Assembly (NCBI GenBank): GCA_031411835.1
Contig: JANOBV010000314.1
Span: 1-8,606 of the forward strand
DNA from: JADKIH01 sp031411835
GTDB taxonomy: Bacteria; Bacteroidota; Bacteroidia; AKYH767-A; 2013-40CM-41-45
Direction of reading: 5' to 3'
DNA: 8,606 nt
Shown here: positions 1-6,055 of the stretch, piece by piece
How positions within the stretch are numbered: the stretch's first letter is position 1
Layout: every line of letters begins with the position of its first letter
Translations under genes and position numbers: made by a program
The notes under the pieces: model-generated
The model's database searches: none
What the model was told of the DNA's origin: nothing
What the model saw: the letters and a program-made list of their open reading frames with translations, nothing else

Positions 1-129
1 CCGAGCTGGATCGTCGCGATCTTCCTTTTTACGACGCTCGGCTCGGTGCTCAGCGTGGCCTATTGGGCGGCGGTGCGACTGCCGGGCGAGTTCACGGATT
101 TCGGCCCGCGGCGGAAATGGCAGATTTGA
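1..129 (+). CDS. C-terminal end of an unidentified GC-rich protein (partial, probably foreign sequence)
   Basis: An open frame runs from base 1 to a TGA at 127-129 and gives 42 residues. They begin with a hydrophobic stretch (about residues 3-25, with WIVAIFLF and GSVLSVAYWAAV) that could be a last membrane helix, and end in a charged tail FTDFGPRRKWQI. Codons are strongly G/C-ending and the first 120 bases are about 66% GC, whereas DNA from about 145 onward is about one third GC. I do not recognise the family. The frame, the plausible membrane helix and the natural-looking tail suggest a real gene end from a high-GC genome. It overlaps the 3' end of the opposite-strand thioredoxin-fold gene by 38 bases, which is the part of that gene that looks unnatural. 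Confidence 0.4.
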   Translation, partial: PSWIVAIFLFTTLGSVLSVAYWAAVRLPGEFTDFGPRRKWQI

Positions 130-1237
130 CGTGGCCTAAGATTAACTCGATTAAATAGACAGTTGGAAATGCATTGACCATTAGTTTTAACTTCGAATTT
201 TTTCTGTCGAAGAAGTAAATTGGGTAATTCAGCCCTCGTGAACGAAAAACACTATCAGAATAATTTTTTCTGTCAATGTCATTTGGATTAAACATGATCA
301 TTGAAATTTGTTTTCCAAAACGATCATTGATTTTTTTCATTGAAGGAATAGCTTTGATACAATAGAAACAAGACGTATAGGAAAAATCGACCAATGCATA
401 TTTTGTTTTCAAGGATGCAATTGAAAATGGTTTCTTATTTAAATCGACAAGTTCATACGATGGCAGAAATGCAGACGTATCGCTTACATTTGCTTCTTCC
501 GCTGCGTAAGGATCATAATACTTGATGGATTTTCCTTTTGTAATAGAATCTCTTATCGAAAGAAGATCCATAGTTTCTGAACTTTTATATGAAATAGAAT
601 CAAACAATTTGATTTGCAAATCCTGCGATTCATTTTCAAAAAGCACATCTTTGAATTGAAGAAATGTATAATCCTTTTTACTAAAATCAAATGAAGTTGA
701 ATCATACTTTGCTTCCTCATAACTTCTTACATAAAATATGCGATGACAAGGAATGTTGTTTATGACAGATTCTCCAAGCGAATAATATTGAATATTTTCT
801 TCGCTGATTTTAAATGGTGGATATTTAATAAAAGATCTAAATACTCGCATTCCCGATCCAAGCAAATCGTTGTTTGTTAATTTTTGAATGGTATCTCTCG
901 TTTCGCAAATAATTGAACTATCATTCGATAAACCACAAAATTCATTGTTGAAAAAATATTGAAACCAGCTATCGTAAAAAGTAATAAAGCTTGCTAATGA
1001 GTCGTCATTTAGAATCGATCTATCAAGAAATAAGTGAACTTTCGAACTATAAAATTTTGGGTAGAATAAAGGTTTTTGATGCCATGAATAAGTTATTTCC
1101 AACTTAGATGTTTCCAACAATTTCTCATTTGCTCTCCGAATAATTTCTCTGATCTGCTGAGATTGATCTTGTGAAAATCCTTGGAAAGATTTTAATAAAA
1201 TAAAAATTACAAATAAATTTATTAAAGTTGTTTTCAT
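92..1237 (-). CDS. Secreted TlpA-like thioredoxin-fold protein, C-terminus replaced at the junction
   Basis: Residues 1-22 form a Sec signal peptide (MKTT, a hydrophobic core, then FSQ), so the protein is exported. Residues about 25-250 form a domain that I do not recognise; in related Bacteroidota proteins this position often carries a ligand- or lipid-binding domain. Residues about 255-367 are a redoxin/thioredoxin fold. They carry the redox pair C290-F-Y-C293 in SYTSCFYC, and the cis-proline P358 in AFPTVYLI. The likely role is periplasmic or surface thiol-disulfide exchange; the partner is unknown. The last ~14 residues (from about G368) come from GC-rich DNA complementary to the foreign frame, so the native last strand and helix, perhaps 30-45 residues, are missing. 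The start ATG at 1235-1237 fits the signal peptide and lies about 38 bases downstream of a consensus -7 box. CFYC differs from the classical WCxPC motif, so a disulfide isomerase or sensor role is possible. Confidence 0.75.
   Translation of the reverse strand: MKTTLINLFVIFILLKSFQGFSQDQSQQIREIIRRANEKLLETSKLEITYSWHQKPLFYPKFYSSKVHLFLDRSILNDDSLASFITFYDSWFQYFFNNEFCGLSNDSSIICETRDTIQKLTNNDLLGSGMRVFRSFIKYPPFKISEENIQYYSLGESVINNIPCHRIFYVRSYEEAKYDSTSFDFSKKDYTFLQFKDVLFENESQDLQIKLFDSISYKSSETMDLLSIRDSITKGKSIKYYDPYAAEEANVSDTSAFLPSYELVDLNKKPFSIASLKTKYALVDFSYTSCFYCIKAIPSMKKINDRFGKQISMIMFNPNDIDRKNYSDSVFRSRGLNYPIYFFDRKNSKLKLMVNAFPTVYLIELILGHVKSAISAAGRNP
130..145. other. Composition breakpoint (assembly chimera or recombination junction)
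   Basis: GC-rich sequence ends just after the TGA at 127-129 and AT-rich Bacteroidota-like sequence begins within about 15 bases. On the minus strand the thioredoxin-fold gene reads normally through FPTVYLI. Around residues 367-370 it then becomes GC-rich sequence that is simply the complement of the foreign frame. No inverted repeat, target duplication or integrase-like site is visible. A misjoined contig end is the simplest reading, and real integration cannot be excluded from sequence alone. Confidence 0.6.
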
Positions 1238-1274
1238 TTGTTGATAGATATGCTCCTATATAGGAAAGGCGGCG

Positions 1275-1282
1275 CAAATTTA
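1275..1282 (-). promoter_or_regulatory. Bacteroidota -7 promoter box of the thioredoxin-fold gene
   Basis: On the minus strand this reads TAAATTTG, an exact match to TAnnTTTG, about 38 bases upstream of the ATG at 1237. It abuts the left arm of the inverted repeat at 1281-1374. A TTTTG word inside that arm lies about 23 bases further upstream and could act as the -33 element. The match is seen directly; promoter activity is inferred. Confidence 0.5.
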
Positions 1283-1374
1283 AAACACTAAGAGCACAAG
1301 GTACACAAAAGTACACGGAATGAGTTACTCTAAATTCCGTGGACTTTTGTGTAACTTATGCTCTTGTGTTTTTA
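1281..1374. repeat. Long inverted repeat 1 (arms about 36 nt), terminator-like, between tandem genes
   Basis: The left arm, 1285-1321, and right arm, 1334-1369, are reverse complements with three mismatches and one 1-nt indel. The loop is about 12 nt, and an A/T tail (taaa...ttta) extends the pairing. The arm contains an iterated word at roughly 10-nt spacing: gcacaaggta, cacaaaagta, cacggaat. Read from the minus strand the hairpin starts 8 nt past the rhodanese stop codon and ends in TTTT, so it can terminate that transcript. Read from the plus strand it ends in TTTTT. The length and internal iteration exceed what a terminator needs, and the architecture matches the repeats at 4738-4907 and 6785-6868. 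Confidence 0.85.
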
Positions 1375-1376
1375 TA

Positions 1377-1754
1377 CTACTTAGTAACCGGCTTCTCCTT
1401 CCGCATCCACTCCAAAATTCCGCCTTCAAGATGATGCACATTTTTGAATCCTTTTTCTTGCATTAGTTTTACGGATTCTCCACTACGCCTTCCACTACGA
1501 CAATACACTTCATATTGTTTTGTCTTATCTAGACTATCAATTTGCGCTGCAAAATTTTCACCGTGATAATCTAAATTAATAGAATTAATAAGATGCCCGG
1601 AATCATACTCTTCTTTCGTTCGAACATCTAATAAAATTACATCGGGTTTCGAGATTTCTTCTTGGAATTTTTCTACGGGTATAGCAGTGTCGTCTTTTTG
1701 CGCACATGAAATCTGAACAGTAATTAATATGATAAGAATAAGGAGCTTTTTCAT
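1377..1754 (-). CDS. Rhodanese-domain lipoprotein
   Basis: This is a small single-domain rhodanese (sulfurtransferase fold) with an export signal. The N-terminus MKKLLILIILITVQIS is followed by a cysteine at a lipoprotein-like position (ISC-AQ). The lipobox is relaxed (Q at -3), so lipidation is likely but not certain. The rhodanese domain follows: the LLDVRTKEEYDSGHL segment, then the active-site loop C-R-S-G-R-R-S with the persulfide-carrying cysteine (C89 counted from the upstream ATG), then GFKNVHHLEGGILEW, the usual C-terminal signature. The role would be sulfur transfer or thiol chemistry in the periplasm; the substrate is unknown. I chose the ATG at 1754 because lysines directly precede the hydrophobic core. 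An in-frame ATG at 1766 would add MHNK. Upstream, minus-strand TAATTTG (1791-1797) is one base short of the -7 consensus. The next gene downstream on the same strand is the thioredoxin-fold gene, consistent with a shared thiol-related role, but a hairpin and a new promoter separate them. Confidence 0.88.
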   Translation of the reverse strand: MKKLLILIILITVQISCAQKDDTAIPVEKFQEEISKPDVILLDVRTKEEYDSGHLINSINLDYHGENFAAQIDSLDKTKQYEVYCRSGRRSGESVKLMQEKGFKNVHHLEGGILEWMRKEKPVTK

Positions 1755-1950
1755 TTTATTATGCATGAGTTAATTTTTATTTATTAGCACCAAATTACAC
1801 AGAAAATTTAATGTAATTGATAATATGGGGAAAAATCAGTTTTTTCTTCAAGTACAAAATTCAAAGTAATAATCAATTTTTAATGTGTTCTTAATATGAA
1901 ACTTAACTTAAGAGGTGAAGAAAATGTTTGGGCAATTTTTGGGCATAGCA

Positions 1951-1964
1951 TGGCCCCGGGGCCA
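1951..1964. repeat. Perfect 14-bp GC palindrome
   Basis: TGGCCCCGGGGCCA equals its own reverse complement and stands in AT-rich DNA between two near-identical words, gcaattttt (1932-1940) and gccaattttt (1961-1970). It could be a dimer-binding operator or restriction-type site, or the core of a dispersed repeat. No gene start is close enough to assign it. Confidence 0.6.
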
Positions 1965-2027
1965 ATTTTTAAATAAAAGGTCCCAAACTGCTCATCCCCT
2001 AATAAAAAATAAATTTATTGTAATATA

Positions 2028-2099
2028 AGGAGGCTTACGCCCCCTGCAAGGTTAATCCCCATGCTTTTTCCCCTCTTGCAGGCCATCCGCCGAGGCGGA
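2028..2099. repeat. GC-rich cluster of three stems, candidate dispersed repeat or structured RNA
   Basis: There are three inverted repeats in 72 bases. 2028-2034 (aggaggc) pairs with 2039-2045 (gccccct) with one mismatch. 2043-2050 (cctgcaag) pairs perfectly with 2075-2082 (cttgcagg). 2086-2091 (tccgcc) pairs perfectly with 2094-2099 (ggcgga) across a 2-nt loop. The first two stems share bases 2043-2045 and so compete. A 7-bp long-range complement also links 1947-1953 (agcatgg) to 2059-2065 (ccatgct). Neither flanking gene starts here, so a cis-regulatory leader is less likely than a repeat or small RNA. Pairing is read by eye, and no energy was computed. Confidence 0.45.
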
Positions 2100-2295
2100 C
2101 CAATCGAATAAATGACCAAAGGACAAAATTTTAATTTGTAATCGTTACCGCACAAATGAAGGTTCTTTTACTAACCAGGTTACGGAAATATTCAAGCAAA
2201 AAACTGCAAGCCTAAAAACTGGCTAAGATTCTATATTCTCTAGCTTTTTAAGTAGTGCGATCGTAGTGAAGTCAACTTGAAGAGACCTAAGAGTC

Positions 2296-3090
2296 TTATT
2301 GCTGATTACATCTTTGCTTGTAATCAATTATACTTCTAGAGTCGCCATAATCACTTGCTTCTTTCAAACATTTACAGGCTTTCTCGGGTTTTTCCAACTT
2401 GAAATACGAAACGGATAAATTATATAATGCATCCAAATCGTAAGGATTTGCTTTCAGAGCTAAATTAAAATCTTGCGCTGCATACTTGAAATTCCCTTTT
2501 TTAAATTCTTCAATTCCCTTCTCATAAAAATAGAAATCGTCTTCACAAGCTTTACTAATATTCGCTTGTCCATTTCTAATCATCGTTGCATAAAATTCTG
2601 TTGGATGGTCAATCTCCCTCGCAATTTCTTTAGAAAAATCATTGAACTTTGCTTCTAACCTGACTTCAAACTTTAATTTCCGGTTTTGAAATTCTACACC
2701 TTTCCACCTTCCATCATTTTTCTTTACAATGGCAATCAATGAAGAGTCAATTTTTGCTATTCCTGTTCCTATTTTCAAATTTATTTTTTCAGCCTGATTT
2801 AAGGTATCTATTGAGAATGAAATTAGAATAAGGTTTTGTCTGCACCTATCTATTGGAAGAACTAAAAATTCATCAATGACAGATTTAGCAACATACTGAT
2901 TCAACTCGTGCAATTTATCTAATTTATCTTTTACAATAGTAGTATCCAATTTTTCAGAACTACTTAAATTAAAAGAAATAGAATATCCTCTTAGCCCAAG
3001 TTGCGCAGAACTGCGTACAGGCAAAAAGAAAATAAGAAATACAATAGAAATATGGCGAATAACTTTCACTGACAAGAAATTTTTATGCAT
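2296..3090 (-). CDS. Secreted TonB-C-like/TPR protein, overlapping lysS
   Basis: Residues 1-29 form a signal peptide (basic start, hydrophobic ISIVFLIFFLPV, then SSAQ), so the mature protein is periplasmic or outer-membrane associated. Residues about 86-146 have the alternating pattern of a diverged TonB C-terminal-like domain: a strand LILISFSID, then KIDSSLIAIVKKNDGRWKG, then KLKFEVRL. This assignment is tentative. Residues about 187-252 form two TPR units, YEKGIEEFKKGNFKYAAQDF and ALYNLSVSYFKLEKPEKACK. The end is the ACK...ASDYGDSRS...C tail often seen in Bacteroidota TPR proteins. No energy-transducing membrane anchor with a proline-rich spacer is present, so it is not a functional TonB as such. 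Protein-protein contact is the likely role. Its ATG lies inside the last codons of lysS (overlap ATGCATAA, 8 nt), which suggests co-transcription and perhaps translational coupling. Confidence 0.7.
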   Translation of the reverse strand: MHKNFLSVKVIRHISIVFLIFFLPVRSSAQLGLRGYSISFNLSSSEKLDTTIVKDKLDKLHELNQYVAKSVIDEFLVLPIDRCRQNLILISFSIDTLNQAEKINLKIGTGIAKIDSSLIAIVKKNDGRWKGVEFQNRKLKFEVRLEAKFNDFSKEIAREIDHPTEFYATMIRNGQANISKACEDDFYFYEKGIEEFKKGNFKYAAQDFNLALKANPYDLDALYNLSVSYFKLEKPEKACKCLKEASDYGDSRSIIDYKQRCNQQ

Positions 3091-4609
3091 CTACCTCTTG
3101 AGCTGATTTTTCAGGCCTCATCTGAGGAAAGAAAAGCACATCCTGTATGGAAGCAGAATTCGTCATGATCATCGACAAACGATCGATACCCATTCCTAAT
3201 CCTGCTGTTGGTGGCATACCGAATTCGAGTGCGCGAAGAAAATCTTCATCGAGTTGCATTGCTTCTTCATCGCCGCGCTTTCCAAGTTCGTTTTGTTCTT
3301 CGAAGCGCATACGTTGATCGATCGGATCATTCAATTCAGAGAATGCATTACAAATTTCTTTTCCGTTACAGATGGCTTCGAAACGTTCAACTAGTCCGGG
3401 TTTCGAGCGATGCTTCTTTGCAAGTGGCGACATTTCTACAGGATAATCTGTGATAAATGTCGGCTGAATTAATTTTCCTTCGCAATGTTCGCCAAAAATT
3501 TCATCGATCAATTTTCCGCGGCCCATCGTATTGTCAACACGAATGCCCAATTCTTTTGCAGTTTTAGCAAGAGCCGTTTCATCCATATCTGTAATATCAA
3601 TTCCTGTATAGTGAGCAATTGCTTCGTACATTGTAAATCGTTTCCAAGGACGTTTGAAACTTATAGTATGCTCACCAACTTGAATATCAGTTGTACCATT
3701 CGTATCGATAGCAACACGCTCCACCATTTCTTCAACAAGATCCATCATCCATTCATAATCTTTGTATGCAACATACAATTCGACTTGAGTAAATTCCGGA
3801 TTATGAAAACGACTCATTCCTTCGTTACGAAAATCTTTTGCAAATTCATACACACCTTCAAATCCACCAACGATCAAACGTTTCAGATATAATTCATTTG
3901 CAATTCGCAAAAATAGAGTCATGTCAAGTGTATTATGATGCGTCTTGAAAGGACGTGCAGCAGCACCACCATAAAGCGGCTGAAGAATTGGCGTCTCTAC
4001 TTCCATATATCCTTTCTCATTCAAGAAAGAGCGCATTGAATTTGTAAGCTTTGTACGTTTTATAAATGCTTCACGCACTTGTGGGTTCACAATAAGATCA
4101 ACATAACGCTGACGATATCGCAATTCCGGATCACTGAATGCATCATGCACATTTCCGTCTGCATCTTTTTTCACTACAGGAAGTGGACGCAGAGCTTTAC
4201 TCAACAACACGAAACTTTGCACGTGAATACTTGTCTCGCCCATTTTTGTAACGAAGACATATCCTTTCACGCCAATGATATCACCTATATCCAACATTTT
4301 CTTGAATAGAAAATCGTATGCAGATTTATCTTCACCCGGACACACATCATCACGTTTCACATAGATCTGAATTCGTCCAATGCCGTCTTGCAAAACTGCG
4401 AAAGCAGCTTTTCCCATATCGCGAATACTCATCAAGCGACCTGCGAAAGAAACTTCTTTGTATGCATCCGGATTCGTTGCGAAGCCTTCGAGCATTTCCT
4501 TTGAATTGTGCGTTATTGGCCATAGCTCGGCCGGATAAGGGTTGATGTTATGTTGTTGTAATTCCTCCAATTTCTGGCGGCGAATTAATTCTTGTTCATT
4601 CAATTCCAT
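3083..4609 (-). CDS. lysS: Lysine--tRNA ligase, class II
   Basis: This enzyme attaches lysine to tRNA-Lys using ATP in the cytoplasm. Counting from the chosen ATG (508 aa), residues about 50-140 are the OB-fold anticodon-binding domain (VSFAGRLMSIRDMGKAAF onward). The class II catalytic core follows: motif 1 around 183-215 with YMEVETPIL and GGAAARPF; motif 2 at about 260-274, FRNEG then HNPEFT; motif 3 at about 470-480, GLGMGIDRLSM, ending in the conserved FFPQMRPE. Length and order are normal for bacterial LysS. The start is the ATG at 4607-4609. A TTG 24 nt further upstream (4631-4633) is in frame, but it lies inside the -7 promoter box, so it would be at or before the transcription start. 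The gene is followed on the same strand by the TPR gene, which overlaps its stop codon. Confidence 0.97.
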   Translation of the reverse strand: MELNEQELIRRQKLEELQQHNINPYPAELWPITHNSKEMLEGFATNPDAYKEVSFAGRLMSIRDMGKAAFAVLQDGIGRIQIYVKRDDVCPGEDKSAYDFLFKKMLDIGDIIGVKGYVFVTKMGETSIHVQSFVLLSKALRPLPVVKKDADGNVHDAFSDPELRYRQRYVDLIVNPQVREAFIKRTKLTNSMRSFLNEKGYMEVETPILQPLYGGAAARPFKTHHNTLDMTLFLRIANELYLKRLIVGGFEGVYEFAKDFRNEGMSRFHNPEFTQVELYVAYKDYEWMMDLVEEMVERVAIDTNGTTDIQVGEHTISFKRPWKRFTMYEAIAHYTGIDITDMDETALAKTAKELGIRVDNTMGRGKLIDEIFGEHCEGKLIQPTFITDYPVEMSPLAKKHRSKPGLVERFEAICNGKEICNAFSELNDPIDQRMRFEEQNELGKRGDEEAMQLDEDFLRALEFGMPPTAGLGMGIDRLSMIMTNSASIQDVLFFPQMRPEKSAQEVDA

Positions 4610-4630
4610 AAAACGTGTTTTTTCGAGTTG

Positions 4631-4638
4631 CAAAGATA
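4631..4638 (-). promoter_or_regulatory. Bacteroidota -7 promoter box of lysS
   Basis: The minus strand reads TATCTTTG, an exact TAnnTTTG match, within TTTATCTTTGCA. It ends 21 bases before the lysS ATG, which implies a 5' leader of about 10-18 nt. This box decides the lysS start, because the in-frame upstream TTG overlaps it. A T-rich patch about 20 bases upstream may be the -33 region. Confidence 0.65.
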
Positions 4639-4737
4639 AAATTTAGGTTGAGGTTTTTAAAAATCTAGGTAGATAATCTCAATATGCATTTATTAGCGTA
4701 TTCAAATAGTTACAATGCTCTTGGAATAGTTTTCTTT

Positions 4738-4907
4738 CCCGCAGATTTCGCAGATTAAGGCGCAGATAAATACGCAGATCTCTCTCGGTTAAATTTCATC
4801 TAGTATCTAATAAAAACGGGTTTTTCCGTGAATTGCATTTTAGCCAATTTAATACTCACATAAAAATCTGTGCATTTATCTGCGCCTTAATCTGCAAAAT
4901 CTGCGGG
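4738..4907. repeat. Long inverted repeat 2 (arms 42 nt, 86-nt centre) in the divergent lysS/isomerase spacer
   Basis: The left arm, 4738-4779, is the reverse complement of the right arm, 4866-4907, with three mismatches in 42. Each arm contains four copies of cgcagat or a close variant (cgcagattt, cgcagattaagg, cgcagataaata, cgcagat), at 9-12-nt spacing. The centre holds a smaller hairpin family around aaaaacgggttttt/ccgt (about 4815-4830). The right arm is followed by a T6 run. Because the flanking genes diverge, the element cannot be a gene terminator for either of them. No target-site duplication is visible at the ends. Confidence 0.88.
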
Positions 4908-5014
4908 AACTTTTTTAGCACAATTAGTCACCTTATTCTGAACTATCCACCGATTTTCCCGTATGAATGACCGATTCCCGTAGATTTTTACAACTTTCTC
5001 CCGGTTAAATTTCA
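4781..5014 (+). repeat. 18-nt direct repeat pair (4781-4798 and 4997-5014)
   Basis: The words tctctcggttaaatttca and tctcccggttaaatttca match in 17 of 18 positions and lie 216 bp apart. The first is in the centre of the large inverted repeat; the second lies 20 bases upstream of the isomerase -7 box, near the expected -33 region. It may be a regulator-binding word or a trace of local duplication. Confidence 0.5.
4950..4982 (+). promoter_or_regulatory. Near-tandem direct repeat upstream of the isomerase promoter, possible activator site
   Basis: The word ccgattttcccgta (4950-4963) recurs as ccgattcccgta (4971-4982). The start-to-start distance is 21 nt, about two helical turns. The pair lies about 50-85 bases upstream of the -7 box at 5034-5041, where activator sites usually sit. 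A weaker third version (tttttccgtgaat) occurs near 4822-4834. Regulatory function is inferred. Confidence 0.3.
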
Positions 5015-5033
5015 AATGACTAATTCAAAAGTG

Positions 5034-5041
5034 TATTTTTG
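5034..5041 (+). promoter_or_regulatory. Bacteroidota -7 promoter box of the isomerase-lipB operon
   Basis: TATTTTTG matches TAnnTTTG exactly and ends 24 bases before the ATG at 5066. The start codon is preceded by the A-rich leader gtaaa rather than a Shine-Dalgarno, as is usual in the phylum. Confidence 0.6.
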
Positions 5042-5065
5042 CACCTTAATAAACCATAAAGTAAA

Positions 5066-6055
5066 ATGAGTGATATGAAAGCCCTAGTGGACCAGTTCCC
5101 TGCGCAATTAAAAGAAGCTATTGGAATTGGAGAGAAATTTTCAATGACCAAACCATCAAAAGAGATCAGAAACATTCTGATCACCGGTCTAGGCGGATCA
5201 GGTATTGGCGGAACGATCGTTTCAGAAATTGTTTTCAACGAATGTAAAGTTCCGGTTACTGTCAATAAAGATTATTTCGTTCCCGCATTTGTCAATGATG
5301 AATCGCTGGTGATCGTTTGTTCTTATTCCGGAAATACAGAAGAAACTTTGCAAGCAATGGAATTAGCAATGGCGAAGAATGCAAAAATTGTTTGCATCAC
5401 TTCGGGTGGTAAAATTGCAGAGATTGCTAAAGCGAAAAATCTTGATCACATTATGATTCCGGGTGGACTTCCTCCCCGTGCTTGTATTGGATATTCATTG
5501 ACACAATTGTTTTATGTATTTGTTGCAGGAGATTTTGCAGGAAAACATATCATCGACGAATTAAAAGCATCGGTTGAATTAATTGAGAATGAAAAATCAT
5601 CTATACTGAAAGAAGCGAATTCACTTTCAGAATTTTTTCTGAATAAAATTCCAGTGATCTATGCAGTCGATGGTTACAATGGAGTTGCTACACGTTTTCG
5701 TCAGCAGATCAATGAGAATTCGAAAATGTTATGCTGGCATCATGTTCTTCCTGAGATGAATCACAATGAACTTGTCGGCTGGACCGAGAAACATGATGAT
5801 TTAGCAGTGATCATTTTACGAAGTGATAATGATTATGCAAGAACGCAATCAAGAATAGAAATTAGCAAAAGTGTTTTCTCAAAATATGCGGGAGTTCGTG
5901 AATGTTACTCAAAAGGTAAATCACAAGTGGAAAGAAGTATTTACTTGATCCACTTAACGGATTGGGTTTCTGTTTTACTTGCAGAGAAAAAACAAATTGA
6001 TGCAACAGAAGTAAATATCATCAATCACTTAAAAGGTGAATTGTCGAAAATATAA
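5066..6055 (+). CDS. Bifunctional phosphoglucose/phosphomannose isomerase (SIS family)
   Basis: This enzyme interconverts glucose-6-phosphate or mannose-6-phosphate with fructose-6-phosphate in the cytosol, linking glycolysis to mannose-containing sugar nucleotides. At 329 aa it is the size of the archaeal-type PGI/PMI family with two SIS folds, not the ~550-aa classical Pgi. Visible motifs are GGSGIGG (43-49) and the phosphate-binding SYSGNTEET (86-94). Candidate catalytic residues by family position are R138 in PPRAC, E217 in INENSK and H233 in MNHNE. The ATG at 5066 follows a -7 box by 24 nt. Its TAA overlaps the ATG of lipB by one base, so the two are almost certainly co-translated. Dual substrate use is family knowledge, and a phosphomannose-only or glucosamine-type activity cannot be excluded from sequence. 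Confidence 0.9.
   Translation: MSDMKALVDQFPAQLKEAIGIGEKFSMTKPSKEIRNILITGLGGSGIGGTIVSEIVFNECKVPVTVNKDYFVPAFVNDESLVIVCSYSGNTEETLQAMELAMAKNAKIVCITSGGKIAEIAKAKNLDHIMIPGGLPPRACIGYSLTQLFYVFVAGDFAGKHIIDELKASVELIENEKSSILKEANSLSEFFLNKIPVIYAVDGYNGVATRFRQQINENSKMLCWHHVLPEMNHNELVGWTEKHDDLAVIILRSDNDYARTQSRIEISKSVFSKYAGVRECYSKGKSQVERSIYLIHLTDWVSVLLAEKKQIDATEVNIINHLKGELSKI

Larger units (their letters stand above)
1767..2295. other. 529-bp intergenic spacer with GC-rich hairpin cluster, no supported gene
   Basis: The spacer lies between the rhodanese gene and the 3' end of the TPR gene. I see no convincing coding frame, tRNA or transposase fragment. About 1767-1920 is plain AT-rich leader. About 1930-2105 contains isolated GC-rich palindromes (listed separately). 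About 2200-2225 holds a weak minus-strand hairpin (agcc/ggct stem) followed by a T6 run (complement of 2191-2196), a possible terminator for the lysS-TPR transcript. About 2255-2290 holds a gatcgtagtgaagtc-type stretch that may be dispersed repeat material; I cannot confirm this without a genome. Confidence 0.5.

Noticed and set aside
1767..2295. tRNA, integron attC site or degraded transposase in the long spacer
   Set aside because: No cloverleaf or CCA end, no full GTTRRRY/RYYYAAC pair and no transposase-like frame could be found by reading both strands.
3485..3892. 135-residue plus-strand open frame antisense to lysS
   Set aside because: It lies wholly within the conserved lysS core, its composition is typical of a complementary-strand shadow (rich in H, F, C, I), and it shows no domain or leader.
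4610..4633. Upstream in-frame TTG as the lysS start, adding 8 residues
   Set aside because: The TTG lies inside the TATCTTTG -7 box, so it would not be transcribed. The ATG at 4607-4609 begins a normal LysS N-terminus.
4738..4907. CRISPR array or miniature transposon reading of the cgcagat repeats
   Set aside because: The units are 9-12 nt without unique spacers, so this is not a CRISPR array. The arms lack visible flanking target-site duplications, so a MITE is not supported.
5020..5265. 81-residue minus-strand frame across the isomerase start
   Set aside because: It is antisense to the conserved GGSGIGG region and crosses the isomerase promoter; there is no independent support.
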